From positions 496,001 to 560,000 of the forward strand of contig JAHLEZ010000025.1 in the NCBI GenBank assembly GCA_020726505.1: a stretch of DNA of 64,000 bases. Direction: 5' to 3'. Both the position numbers and the translations under genes were made by a program. The DNA is from Leptodontidium sp. MPI-SDFR-AT-0119. Its lineage: Eukaryota; Ascomycota; Leotiomycetes; Helotiales; Leptodontidiaceae. Below the pieces are notes generated by a model. It was not told the origin of the DNA. It ran no database searches and saw only the letters and a program-made list of their open reading frames with translations. Positions 46,771 to 57,023 of this stretch are shown here, piece by piece (within the stretch, counting starts at the first letter, position 1; the number at the start of each line of letters is the position of its first letter).

Positions 46771-46941
46771 TTATTAATTGATTAATACGTCACCTGATAT
46801 AAACGTGACTTTCTATATATAGAATATTTATTTAAGTAATATATATTAAGAAATTTCTAAATATAAGTCATAAGTTTTATTAATAATAATATAATTTATA
46901 ATCAAAATGGAAAAATCTATAAGCTTCTAATAGATTCTTTA

Positions 46942-47157
46942 TTAGCGAGATCCTATTTATAAATTCCGGCAACCTCGGCTTCTTCGGAACGATTTTTTAG
47001 TCAAGGAGCTAGAATTATAAATAAGGATCGAAATAGACTTAATAAAGATACTTTTGAGTATATAATTAGTCTTAAAAGTTGGGGGTTATTTAAAGAAAAC
47101 TCGGATATTCAAGTTAATAATAATGAGGCAGTGGAGAATTATTTTGAAATTAATTAA
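46942..47157 (+). pseudogene. hAT transposase C-terminal dimerisation domain fragment
   Basis: After one stop (Gln site) the frame reads IPATSASSERFFSQGARI, then NRLNKDTFEYIISLKSWGLF, ending EAVENYFEIN and TAA at 47155-47157. PATSASSERFFS is the hallmark of the hAT dimerisation domain. The C-terminal 60 codons are free of stops, unlike neighbouring repeats. N-terminal zinc finger and DDE core are absent. Confidence 0.9.
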
Positions 47158-47484
47158 GTAATATAACTAGTTTTATTAGTTTTAAGTTATTATATAAATA
47201 TATACATCGTTTCTTTATATAAGTTATTAAATAATAATTTTACAGTTATTAAAAGTAAGGTAATTTACTTCCGCTTTAAAATACTAACTTAGGGTTATAT
47301 ATAATCAAAGATTAATTATGATTAATTATAATTATTAATCAAATCAAATCATAATCAAGGTAAAAATCTATTAATCAAATCAAATCAAATCAAATCATGA
47401 TTAATTGATTATTAATTGATTAATATGATTTTTTTTGGTTACGCTGTTCACGATTAAGCTTGTTAGGCTTACCCTCCTCTTGTT

Positions 47485-48515
47485 ATGGATTCTATTTAGA
47501 TTCAGACTACCCTTGCAGACCTGCAAGTAGAGCTGCAGCGCCAGCGCGACGAAATTACCTTCCTCCGAACAGTTATTGCGACTCGCACCCCCTCAAAACT
47601 GAAACCCTCTCTACCCGACCCTGAAAAATCCAACGGACAAGCCCACAAGTACGATACGTGGCTCCCCTCGATCAAGGCAAAGCTACAAGTAGACGGCGAA
47701 GCTATTAGGGACTCTATAGCGCAATTCTATTACGTTTACCTTAACCTCGAGAGCCACGTTTAAGCAATAGTCTTACCTTAACTCTCTTAAGCCGACGAGT
47801 CGTCTTATGACTATAATATAATACTCGACTAGCTTACGCGTGTTTATGACAACCTAAATAAAGTGTAAGAAGCGGAGGACAAGCTATATGCCCTTAAACA
47901 AGGCACCGACTCTCTCTATGCCTATATGGCCAAGTTCGAACGAGTTCTTTACGAAGCTCGAGGACAAGACTGGCCCGACGTTAATAAGATTTCGGCCTTT
48001 CGGAATAGTCTCAATACAACACTTCGCAACCGACTAGCTCAATAGCTAAACCTGCCTCGCCGATATTCCGACTTTGTCCGAATCGTTTAGCAACTTACTA
48101 GCCGCTCTTTAAATACCGCTTCCGGCCTAGCTCTTTATAACCCTTCTTCCTCTTCACACTATAACGCCAATAACTATTAGCACGGCGAGCTAATGGACGT
48201 CAACGCTATAACCATTGGAGCAATTAATACTACCGCCGCCCCACGCGCTCGCTTAGTCTCCCTAGAGCTTAAGTAATAATTTAAGGCTGATAGTTTGTGT
48301 GTACGATGCGGACTTCTAGGCCATTAGGTTAAAGATTATAAGTTGAGACTATACATTAATAGTACTAGAAAAGTAACGATTACTACTATTAATAACGACG
48401 ACTATAAGGAGGACGAGCTAGACTCGGACGATCCAGACTATCCAGATACTTAGCAAAGGAATATTTTTCATACTTAAGCGCTCGGGACGAGCTTTTTAAG
48501 AGGGGGGGGGGGTGA
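47485..48515 (+). pseudogene. Gag protein with zinc knuckle, RIP-damaged
   Basis: ATG is at 47485. Coiled-coil-like start LADLQVELQRQRDEITFLR, then the gag capsid-like body (YDTWLPSIKAKLQVDG, LYALKQGTDSLYAYMAKFERVLYEARG, RNSLNTTLRNRLAQ), then a knuckle CVRCGLLGH (CCHC type) at about 48298. The fourth Cys is Tyr here, a G-to-A change. Stops at Gln/Trp sites are fairly few. Frame runs to the purine tract. It is the only coding unit of the element. Confidence 0.8.
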
Positions 48516-48670
48516 TGTGACGGTCTTAGTGCTGACGTCACGTGTTTAGGGGCTAGTGTTTCAGCTTTAAGGATATAAGGGTCAGCTATAGCTGTCCTTT
48601 TTCTATATCTATTGTTCTAAGTACGAAGTGTATTGTCTTGAATCTGTCTGTCTTGAGTGCCTCCGTCACA
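48516..48670 (+). repeat. Right LTR of the gag-only element
   Basis: 155 bp, TGTGACGGTC..CCGTCACA, preceded directly by the polypurine tract. Confidence 0.9.
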
Positions 48671-49395
48671 TTTTTAGTTTAAAGGGCGCTATTAATATAA
48701 CTTAAATAAATAACTACGCACTTAGCTCCCTTAATACGAGGAGCACAAAACGAGTAATAAGAGTAGCCGCAATAACTCTCTTTAAAGTAAGAGTAGCCTT
48801 TAGAGCCTTCCTGGCTTCCTTCTTTTTTTTTCGCTTATTATAATTAGTAATACTTAAATTAATACACAGTCCCAAAATTAATAATTACCTTAATAAAAAT
48901 TAATTTATTAACTTATAATAGCAGCCGAACGATCAGCCTTAATAGCCTAAGTAAAGCGCTTTAATATACTTATAATATTAATTAGTTAGTTAATTAGTTA
49001 GTAAATCGAAAAGTCGATCTATATAATATAAAGTAGTTATAAGATTAAGAATTAAGTGGAGGATACGCTAGTTTAAATAAAACGGTTATTTGCCTAACTT
49101 AGTAATACAAGTATAATTAGTGGCCTAATAGTTTACTTTTAATATTACTCTTATTTAACGCAGCCAACTATAATATTAGTGGCTTACTATTGTCACTTGA
49201 CTAAGGTGTATGTCGTATAAGCACGGGCTAATACTCGGTTAGTTATACGCTATACTAGTTCTAGATTCTACTAGCGTATACCGCTTTCACGGGAACAACG
49301 TGTTCCCCTGATTTCCTTATATATTCTAAACAACAATCAATCACTTCAATTCTCCCTACGTTAATCGCAAGGCTCTACTCCACTTCTGTACCACA
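48671..49395 (-). pseudogene. Repeat X copy 1, promoter and first exon region
   Basis: The minus strand from 49395 has the TATATAAGGA box, the hairpin core GGGAACAACGTGTTCCC (plus-strand view, about 49290), AT-rich leader and then poly-Lys plus ALKATLTLKR, collinear with copy 2. It contains probable small indels as well as RIP changes. Confidence 0.5.
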
Positions 49396-50110
49396 CAAGT
49401 GTTTAGGGCGATAAATCCTTACCTAAATGTAGTTTAATAAGTGGAGTTTCCAGTGGAATAAGGGGTGGGATTGGTTGTTTTTGAGCCCAGTCCCAAGGCC
49501 TTCTTCTCGCCTTTGTTTCCGACATCTTCAAAGCCTTTTTTGGTTGGTTTACGTTTGAGGATTTGTCGGTGACTGTTGGACTGTGAGAGGTGATAGGCTG
49601 GTTGAATGAATGTTTTCCGGCGTTACTCTTTCGATGTCGAGAAGTGGACTGTTGGCCTGTGGAAGGGGTGGTGGTGTATTTACTTTGTCTTCAGTGGGAA
49701 GGGCAAGTCGTCGAGTGAGGCCGTCCAAGTTTGTCCTCTCGAACTCAGAGTCCGCGTCGTAATCGGACATGCAAAGGTGAGTAGTATCAGACATGGCTTT
49801 TGTGCTTTCCTTATTGTCGGTCTGGCGGTGGGTCTCGAGATGATCCAAGATTCTGGAAGCAAAACGGTATTGTGATACTAGGAACTGGCACGCGCTAGGG
49901 GATGTGAACGGGCTTTACTTGCTTTCGGATCTATTTGGTTGAGAGATTTATATTCACTAGCAGTGGTTGAGAAGCCTCAAAAGATTACACATAAGTGATT
50001 CCTTTCTATGAATCTGGTTTCAAGAATAGGTTCGTTTGAAGGCATGTTCGAATACGAGGGGGCAATAAGAGGTAATCTATATAGCTTTCCTCCGTTGTCC
50101 TCATTCTCTT
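49396..50110. other. Island boundary and 3' flank of the SPX-EXS gene
   Basis: Moderate GC returns here. A 99-codon minus-strand frame (49549-49848, Ser/Thr/Asp rich, SDYDADSEFERTNLDG) could be a downstream exon encoding a longer C-terminal tail of the SPX-EXS protein or a chance frame; no clear splice joins it after the stop at 50111. Nothing else seen. Confidence 0.4.
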
Positions 50111-52724
50111 TCATCTATATCCGTGTCCCCAACTCTGCGAGTCTCGCCGTATATAAGTAAATTCATGTTTGTGGGCCTCAGCAATGTAAGCAGTCCACCG
50201 ATTCTTTTTCTTAACCTCCGCCTGCTCTTCAATGTCGACGTTTTTCTCGCCCCACTGAAAGCTTTCCAATTGCTGCCGTGTGATAAGATCATAAGGCAGC
50301 TCCATCTCCCGATAAGCTTTCAGCCCACCCATATTTCCACAGTGCTCATTTTCTACTCTCAATACCATCCACATTCCTCGTCGTGTAACCTCACCAAATC
50401 CAACCAGGAAATTGATGAGCACCGAAACCGTGGGGTTGTGTGCATATAGTGCGGAAAATATCCAAGTACACCGAAGAAGGGGGTCGAGAATTGCGATGAT
50501 AAAGTAGATTTTTTTCGATTTGAATGCACGCACGGGACGTAAGGCGGGCCTCAGTAGAGAGGAATCTGGATCGAGGAGAGAGAAATCCATCAATAGATCC
50601 CAAAGTGCTAAGGCCTCATCAGAAAATGGGTTGAAACGGGGCCAATGAGAAGTACTTACAACCGTAGACGGTATTTACAGTTCCAGCAGCAATGAGATGG
50701 ACCAGATTGTAAAAACTACCATCCAATCGATAATATGAGAGTGCGACGATGAATAATATCGAGACGGCATATTTGCCAGCATTGACCAAATGTAGGAAGA
50801 TGGCTTTGCTGTCAAAGAATCGACGCAAACATTGCAGAAGCCGCCAAATAGCAGGTAGAGCGGCTACTAGACTTGAACCAAATATGTGCTTGTTGTCACA
50901 ACTTGTTTCGTCGAGGAAATTTTTGCTATAGATACAGAAATAGAAGCCAATATTCTGGCATCGACGGTTAGCTCGCTCTCAGATAATATACTGGAGGAAC
51001 ACTCACACCTTCACTAAATCCCAAAGAAGTATACATATCGCCGAGAAAAACATCTCCGAACTTAACGGTAATAAGGCCAGCGAGAAGCAATCGACACTGA
51101 TGAACTGTAAGCTGATGCCCAAAGCTAAAAGGACATTAAAATACGAACATGCAACAGAATTAGCCATTTTCGGCTCTTGAATGCCAATATTGGAGCTGGA
51201 AAGAACAGGACCAAGGCAGTTGCACCAACGAGTATAGTCGGCCAGTAAACAAAAATTCTAGCTGCGATACGGTGAAAGTTCAGCCACATAAAAAGCGCAA
51301 GAAGTAAGAAAAAGCCGATGGGGTATTGGCTCATCTTGGCTACCGGCAGAGTGTGGCGACGATTGAATTCTAAAATGAAAGTGTAGTTGATGTGATTGTT
51401 CTTCCAGATACGACAGCTGAGGCAGAACAGAACGAAAAGATAGACCATTAGAAAGTAGCCACCGTAGATCTGAAGGAGAAGTCGCGTCTTGATATGTATC
51501 AGCTCGTCAGGATCTCGGAGCAGTAGAACGGCGTTGTAAATTGCTTGTCCGAGCAGGATCCCTGCTATGCCTAACATCATGCCGTTGTTGAATGAGTCGA
51601 GGGTCCCATCACTGAGCTTTTGAATGGCGGCTCTCAGTTTATTTGCTGCCGCTTTGTGGTTGCCATTCTCGAAACATTGCGTGTAAACATCCTCCGTCTC
51701 TGCGATGTAGGTATCAACGAGTGTAGACTGGATGAAGTAACTATCGTAGATTCCTGTATCGAATACCACTGAGCAGCTTTGCCGACCAGCAACCTTGGCA
51801 TATTTCTTGTTGATCTTCTCAAATGCTTTCTTGTTCAACGTGATGTACTCCTTGAGCATGTGTAGCGCGCGATAGTATTCTTGGACTGCTATGCGAAGTT
51901 GTCGTTTTCCGAGATTATAAGGAACTTTTTGGGAGTCCTGACGAAGATATTCTCGGGCTTGCGGCTGGTTCGCGTTCAATATTGAGCTGGTTTTTGCTGT
52001 TTGCTGTGGCTCAAAGCCGAAGCTGGATGCCGCAGAAGTAACCCAGGAAGTGGTAGTTGATCCCTTGTCAGCCGTTGAAACACGGGTCTTTTTTGTGAAG
52101 CCCGTCTTCCCGATTTCGATCTCTCTCTCCAGCTGCATCTCCTGAAGTTGATACTTCAGCATATTTAATCGTTTTCCTGCCTCATTCTCCTTGAGATTGT
52201 AGAAGGCTTCAATCTTGTCTCTTTCTGCTTCAAGATACTGATCAAATTGCCTTTTTTGGTCGCACATTTGATTCTCTACCTCCTGTACCGTCTTGACATG
52301 GTACTCTTCCGTTTGAGGTAGGTAGATCACATTCGTGATCCAGTCTGGAATAAGGGATCCTCGCCTGGCCGGAGCATGTTGTGGGAGCGCTATTTCTTTG
52401 TCATTGGTATTGCTAGCTTTTTGTCTTGTAGGGCTATAACTACCTAAAGAGATGTCTCCGGTTGTATCGCTCTCATGTTTCTTGAGTATGTTGAACGACT
52501 CGGTTTCCGATGATTTTGCTTGGTGCTCCAGATCGGCTGTAAGTTTGTCCAATCGCCCGTTTAGTCCCGCTATTCTTTTGATATGCTTTTTGCCCAGACG
52601 ATAATCGAAGTATTTGAGCCGCCATTCTAAGATCCATCTGTGAGTACTCGTCAAGATGAATGAATACTGCAGAGAGGGACATACCTGGGACTAGTGTACG
52701 GTCAAGCTCTTTGCCAAACTTCAT
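50111..52724 (-). CDS. SYG1: SPX-EXS domain protein (SYG1/XPR1 family)
   Basis: Membrane protein of the family of XPR1, a phosphate exporter gated by inositol pyrophosphates bound to its SPX domain. ATG is at 52724. MKFGKELDRTLVP-EWRLKYFDYRLGKKHIK is the SPX start, followed by a charged linker, LEAERDKIEAFYNLKENEA and LRIAVQEYYRALHMLKEYITLNKKAFEKINKKYAK (SPX lysine surface). Membrane segments follow (LGIAGILLGQAIYNAVLLL; YFLMVYLFVLFCLSC; others). The EXS part has RLLLAGLITVKFGDVFLGDM, IWRLLQCLRRFFD, LVNAGKYAVSIL and RRGMWMVLRVENEHCGN. Introns 52627-52684, about 51112-51148, 50955-51006 and 50608-50659 leave 2415 nt, exactly 805 codons. The second intron is only 37 nt and its exact sites are less sure. 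No RIP-type stops; probably functional despite lying next to the AT-rich island. Confidence 0.88.
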
Positions 52725-54893
52725 GGTCAGTAGAAATTACTTGGGGAACTACTATCAGTAGTTAAGCATGGCCAGCAAGCTAATAGTTGGTAGAAAAAGA
52801 CAGAAAAAAACACGCCACTGAAATCAAGTACTATACTTTCGCCCGATACCTGAATCTATTTATGATTTACAAAGAACATTCGTGTTGAATTGAACTAAGC
52901 ATGTGCCAAGCAGCAGCTAGGCATTTCGCTTCAAACTTTACTGACCGTAGCTGAAGCAATATTCAGGCCAGGTGGAGTTTTGCATGGCATCAATTTAGTA
53001 ACAATAAGCATTCAACCCTAGCTCCCTAAAAGGAATTTGGATCTTGACAGCCGATGCGGGATAACGGACGCCAGAAAAGGCCGAGTGGAATGGATATCAA
53101 ACACGCAACAAAGGGATTACAGCAAGCCATATTCTTAATTCGCAAAGTGCTGCGAAGCGACTGTTTTACACTTCTCGTTTACTAAGGAAATATCAAGAAT
53201 AGGATGAGTTTAAACTTACTAGAACGTTTTACCTCCCCTGCATCTATCGGCGGGACGAAGCTTATTTGCTGAAGGTATGAAGGAACGTGATGGAACTATG
53301 GCGCCTGGCGGGGCCGCGATTGATATATTAGAACTAAAAGCACCAGAATTCCGTGCCCAAGGCCCATTTTCTTGGCATATAGGCATGGCTTTAGGTATAT
53401 GAACGTGATATTTAATCTTGATAAAAAAAACCAGAGTTGAAGCCAGTAAATAGTCTATAAGTAAGTTCCTAAGGAAACTGCTCTTGGCTTCCAGCCCGCC
53501 CCGTTCATGTTGTCGGATATTTACCAATAGCCATTTGATTAGTATTTGGGCTTAGATGTACGTGCTGCTAAGTTTAAGCACACTCCAGAAAGGTTTAAAC
53601 CCGGGGTTTGTGTTCGGTGCCAAGCCTCCAGCATGCCATGTTAACCCTTCTAGATTCTATCAAACCAAGATAAAACCCGCCGCAGATCTAAGTGGAGCTT
53701 TAGGTGAAGATGCAGTCGAGGTTCGCCGGAAAAATCGCTCAGTACGCATAGCCTTTTCAGATCTGATGAGTAATAAATGTAATCTCAACTCGATTCAAAG
53801 CTTGTTCTGCAAGAAAGTCAAAATATTCAATGACTCGGTTTCTCATGGGACTGAACCTGTCTGGGATAAAACACAAGGTTACTTGACCAGCTACTCTCAG
53901 GATACACTTCTCAGAACTAGCCGAGAGCTAATGAGAGAGTTAGATCTCCGTGGGGAATAGCTGGGATTTCCTGTTGAAGCCTGCTAAAGGGATGCTGGTG
54001 TTTGTAGAAGAGCACGCTCCCAAGTTCTCAGGCTCAACAGTATCAGAAATATAGAGATTGTAGGCGTATATACTATCATGCTAAGAGTGCAGCCTATACC
54101 GTTAACCCTTTTAATATTCAAATCTCATCGCTCTATACACTTAATTATCATCCATAATTCTATCAGACGGAGTAGATTTTCGATCCCTATATGAACCTTC
54201 TTTACTACTGCCGCGGAATATTATTGCTCCAGCCCCGGTTGAGCACAATTCTGGATAGGAGCTAGGCGGATAACTGACCAGAAATCCCCTGTAAACCCGT
54301 TGCGGATTGGTTTCAGTCCTACTCATCTCGCATAATTAAAGAATTGAATTGCTCTGTCTCAGAAATCGAAGATGACCCACATCCCCGGCAGATGGAACGC
54401 CAAGCCTGCATTACCTTTGCGCGGCTCAACTTCCATGTCAGCCCGAAACCATGTGAAGGCTCGCTAAAACACAGGGGTCAACAAGCCTTGCTGCAAGGCT
54501 TTCGAGAGGTTGTGTTCTGCATCACAGTTAAAAAAAGACTCGACACTGGATAATTGATGTCCATGGGTTAGTAGGGATACATACTGTAGCCATGCAGGCC
54601 GACACTAAGAGCGGGAATGCGGCACATCGAAAGTCCCCACGCCATCACTACCCCAACGAGCACGACTGGAGACGACGACAGTGAAAAGTACAAGTTTATT
54701 AACAAGTACCGTGGCGAAAAATGTGGACGATTACATAACGTGGTATTTTCTCGTTCAATTCAATACAGCCTCCAGAGCCTTTCCTCCACGAGCATGATCA
54801 ACTCGAGAGTTTTCTCTTCACACCCTGATCCACAACAAAACAGGAATACTTTACTCAATCATTACAATAAAATACTCCAATCTCTCATACAAT
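52725..54893. other. Intergenic, no recognised gene
   Basis: A plus-strand frame at 53556-53960 (134 codons, FVFGAKPPACHVNPSRF.., Ser/Lys rich) and a minus frame at 53219-53527 show no known domain. Composition is moderate. The left end holds the promoter of the SPX-EXS gene, the right end the 3' flank of the HET gene. Confidence 0.4.
53556..53960 (+). CDS. Hypothetical frame of 134 codons, unrecognised
   Basis: Hydrophilic, no signal peptide or membrane segment, no family recognised. It contains VRRKNRSVRIAFSDLM and ends RELMRELDLRGE. It may be a chance frame or a remnant of a larger gene. Confidence 0.2.
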   Translation: MYVLLSLSTLQKGLNPGFVFGAKPPACHVNPSRFYQTKIKPAADLSGALGEDAVEVRRKNRSVRIAFSDLMSNKCNLNSIQSLFCKKVKIFNDSVSHGTEPVWDKTQGYLTSYSQDTLLRTSRELMRELDLRGE

Positions 54894-57023
54894 TCAAAAC
54901 CGGGTTTCCGTAAACCCACTACCCTTTTTCAACGCTTCTCCGCTCATAAACCCATCCAGATAGCACTCCCCAATGAACTCAAAGGTTCCCTCATCTTTCC
55001 GCTCGCGCAACAGAACCGGAACACTGCACCCCAACAACACACAAACCAAATCTCCCGTTTCCGCTCGACTGGCTGCCATGCCCAGGTACCCTAATCTTGT
55101 GAGGGTGAGTCTTCTCGCCATTCTAGCCAGCGTGTCATGAAGTCTCTCCCCGAGGTTCCTAACCGGTCCCTTGCTGAGCTCAACCCATTCCGGAAGAGTT
55201 GTATGCAAACTGGCTTCTCGACAGTGCTCCTCCAGCGTTCGACCTTGAATGATGAGCATCTTGTTCATACTAAACCACTCCCTCCACTCTTGAAACCATT
55301 TCGGGACCCATTTCCCCGATGCCTCTCGAAGTATGTCTTATATACGCTTTCCAATGAGTGTCGAAAATCCCCTGGTGCCATCTCCTTCGCAAGGTATCTG
55401 TCAGTACGATCGAGCATAAAACAGCGGGCGATAGTGTCCATGAGCAAAGAATCCGGAAGTTTCTGCTTGTTTTGGCGTAGGTTATGTGCCGATCCGGACT
55501 GCTGCAGAGATGGCTGTTTCTTACTGTCAACTATCTTTCCAGCGTCATCATACGTGGAACCACCCAAGCCGTCGATCTTGTCCAGGATAACCCCCCAACA
55601 GGTCAGTGTCCTCCCATCTCCAACATCATCACGTCGGGGAGATTTGCCTCCTGACGCATTATACATGGCTTTATATCCATGCTTCTCTTCTGCTACACGG
55701 GCCCATTCCGGACGAAAGTTTCCCGTGCCTGCTTTCGATCCTTGGGCAACCATGACAGGCACATGTTTACCTTCGACACGCGCTCTCCAGTCCGGAACCC
55801 AAGACGGCAGTGCGGGCTTCGAATGCACCCCTCTCGCCGAGTGATTGAAGAGGTGAGCGTAGCAAATGACATCCAAACTGTCGTATGTCCTTATGAAGCC
55901 CTTGGCAACAGCGCTGTACACATCCTCGAGTGCTAGGCAGCTGCCCAATCATAGCCGAGTCCTTCGCAATCTCAAGAACAGAGTACACCCGATCCTTCTC
56001 CTGTGTAGCGCGGCATTCGCCAACATATGCTAGGGTAGCCAAGAGACTGATCTCGCTCTTTCGAGAAGCATACCACTGTTCCATCCGACGACGTTGCCAG
56101 GCAGCGTGGTAAGCCGCCCCACCCAGGAGATGTGAATCTCCCGCTTGGCAACCATGCGCGGCATAGACAGCATCCATACAATCCCTTCGCGAGATACTCC
56201 TACTCCCACAGTAGAAGTCCAGCTTGTCGCTGATCAAGAACTCTTGCAGTGTCCAGACACGACGCCACCATGGTCTCAACAGGAACCGCTTCACTGCCCC
56301 CCAGTCGAGGCCACTATCTGCTGCTCTCAGGTGTCTGATTTCTCCCTTCCACGCATTATCCACGTCGATTTGGCTCTGAATGTCATTTCCCTTTAATCTC
56401 CTGGTTTTCCTGCGTGCCTTGTCCAGCTCGTTGCAAAGTCGGAACAAGTTATCCACCGCTCTCCTACGATCCCTAGAATCCTCAGCCTCTGTTCCCACTC
56501 TTCCCTCTCCCTCTCCCCCAACCACAGCCTCCACCTCTTCACCCAGCCACACGACGGTCTTGTGCGCGCACAAGTAGATACTCCCCATGATCGCCACCTG
56601 CACCATCTTCTCCCGCTCATCGCTCTGATCGATACAGATCGAGTCGATCCACCACCACGTGTCCGGCGCAAACTCAGGCAGATACTGTACTAATTTTAAG
56701 AACGTAAAGATGCTGGGTAGCACGGCGACTTTGTATCCGTTGATCAGCATTGTCTCGCGTTGCGTCGTCTTGCCCCAGGTGTAGGACACGGCGACATAGC
56801 GTGGACAGCTCTCGTTGAGTGCAAAGGATTCCAACTCCCCCGAGAACGGCGATTGGTGCCTTTTGGGTGAGATCCGTAGCAATCGGATGGCGTGCAGAGG
56901 CTCGTAGGGGGGGAGGCTTGCGATGCGAGGTGAGGTGTGACATTTTCCTTCTCGATCACGAGAACGGCGACTGAAAATAATGCTACTGGTAGGTAGGTTG
57001 GTTGGTAAACAAATAAATGGCAC
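54894..57023 (-). CDS. HET-domain (heterokaryon incompatibility) protein with two compensating 1-bp indels
   Basis: Fungal HET family, effectors or regulators of non-self recognition and cell death. From about codon 40: IRLLRISPKR, YVAVSYTWG, WWWIDSICIDQSDEREKMVQV, GSIYLCAHKTVVWLGE, a charged insert, then WWRRVWTLQEFLI, the three HET blocks in order. C-terminal region: EDVYSAVAKGFIRTYDSLDVI, LPSWVPDWRA and TGDLVCVLLGCSVPVLLRER..FIGECYLDGFMSGEAL, usual for the family. One extra base in the CCC run at 55944-55946 and one missing near 55327-55328 move the frame and back again. The span of 2130 nt is then 710 codons with no intron, 709 aa, a normal length. The true start may be an internal Met or upstream. 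Cell-death activity cannot be judged here. Confidence 0.88.

Larger units (their letters stand above)
46642..47446 (+). mobile_element. hAT-family deletion derivative (805 bp) with perfect 8-bp target duplication
   Basis: TTCACGAT is at 46634-46641 and again at 47447-47454. Terminal inverted repeats CAGCGTGAC / GTTACGCTG. Long arrays of the pentamer ATCAA (reverse TTGAT) lie inside both ends, followed on each side by a direct copy of CATGATTAATTGATTATTAA. hAT elements typically make 8-bp duplications and carry subterminal repeats. Only the C-terminal part of the transposase remains, so it is non-autonomous. Confidence 0.92.
46379..48670 (+). mobile_element. Small gag-only LTR retrotransposon (TR-GAG-like), 2292 bp
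   Basis: Two 155-bp LTRs (46379-46533 and 48516-48670), nearly identical, start TGTGACGG and end CCGTCACA. Flanks CTTTT (46374-46378) and TTTTT (48671-48675) fit a 5-bp duplication with one C-to-T. Repeat X copy 2 gives the empty site. A purine run (AAGAGGGGGGGGGG) lies just before the right LTR, as a polypurine tract should. The interior has a gag frame but no protease, RT or integrase, and no room for them: without the hAT insertion it is only about 1.48 kb. It must have been mobilised by another element. Confidence 0.85.
45259..49395 (-). mobile_element. Unclassified repeat X, copy 1, split by a gag-only LTR element
   Basis: Outside 46379-48670 this region is a collinear inverted copy of 61889-64000. 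Shared sites include the start (TGTGGTACAGAAGTGG on the minus strand, ending at 49395), a promoter-like TATATAAGGA followed by a hairpin, a poly-Lys coding start, an intron with conserved ends and the reading EVQGLLLR. Copy 1 is more RIP-damaged than copy 2. The left end is uncertain because copy 2 runs out of the window. Confidence 0.75.
28600..49400. other. AT-rich, RIP-degraded repeat island
   Basis: Composition changes abruptly near 28.6 kb to TA-rich sequence (recurrent TATTA, TAATTA, CTTAAT), with CpG still present but CpA scarce. No intact gene survives. All recognisable content is transposon-derived and full of TAA/TAG at Gln and Trp sites. The island ends near 49.4 kb. Its parts are listed separately; 28600-30879 itself shows only unidentifiable degraded sequence. 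Confidence 0.8.

Noticed and set aside
46655..47424. ATCAA arrays as a CRISPR-like array
   Set aside because: Simple pentamer repeats without spacers, inside the ends of a hAT element in a eukaryotic genome.
55137..55844. Plus-strand 235-codon frame
   Set aside because: Antisense of the HET protein C-terminal region.
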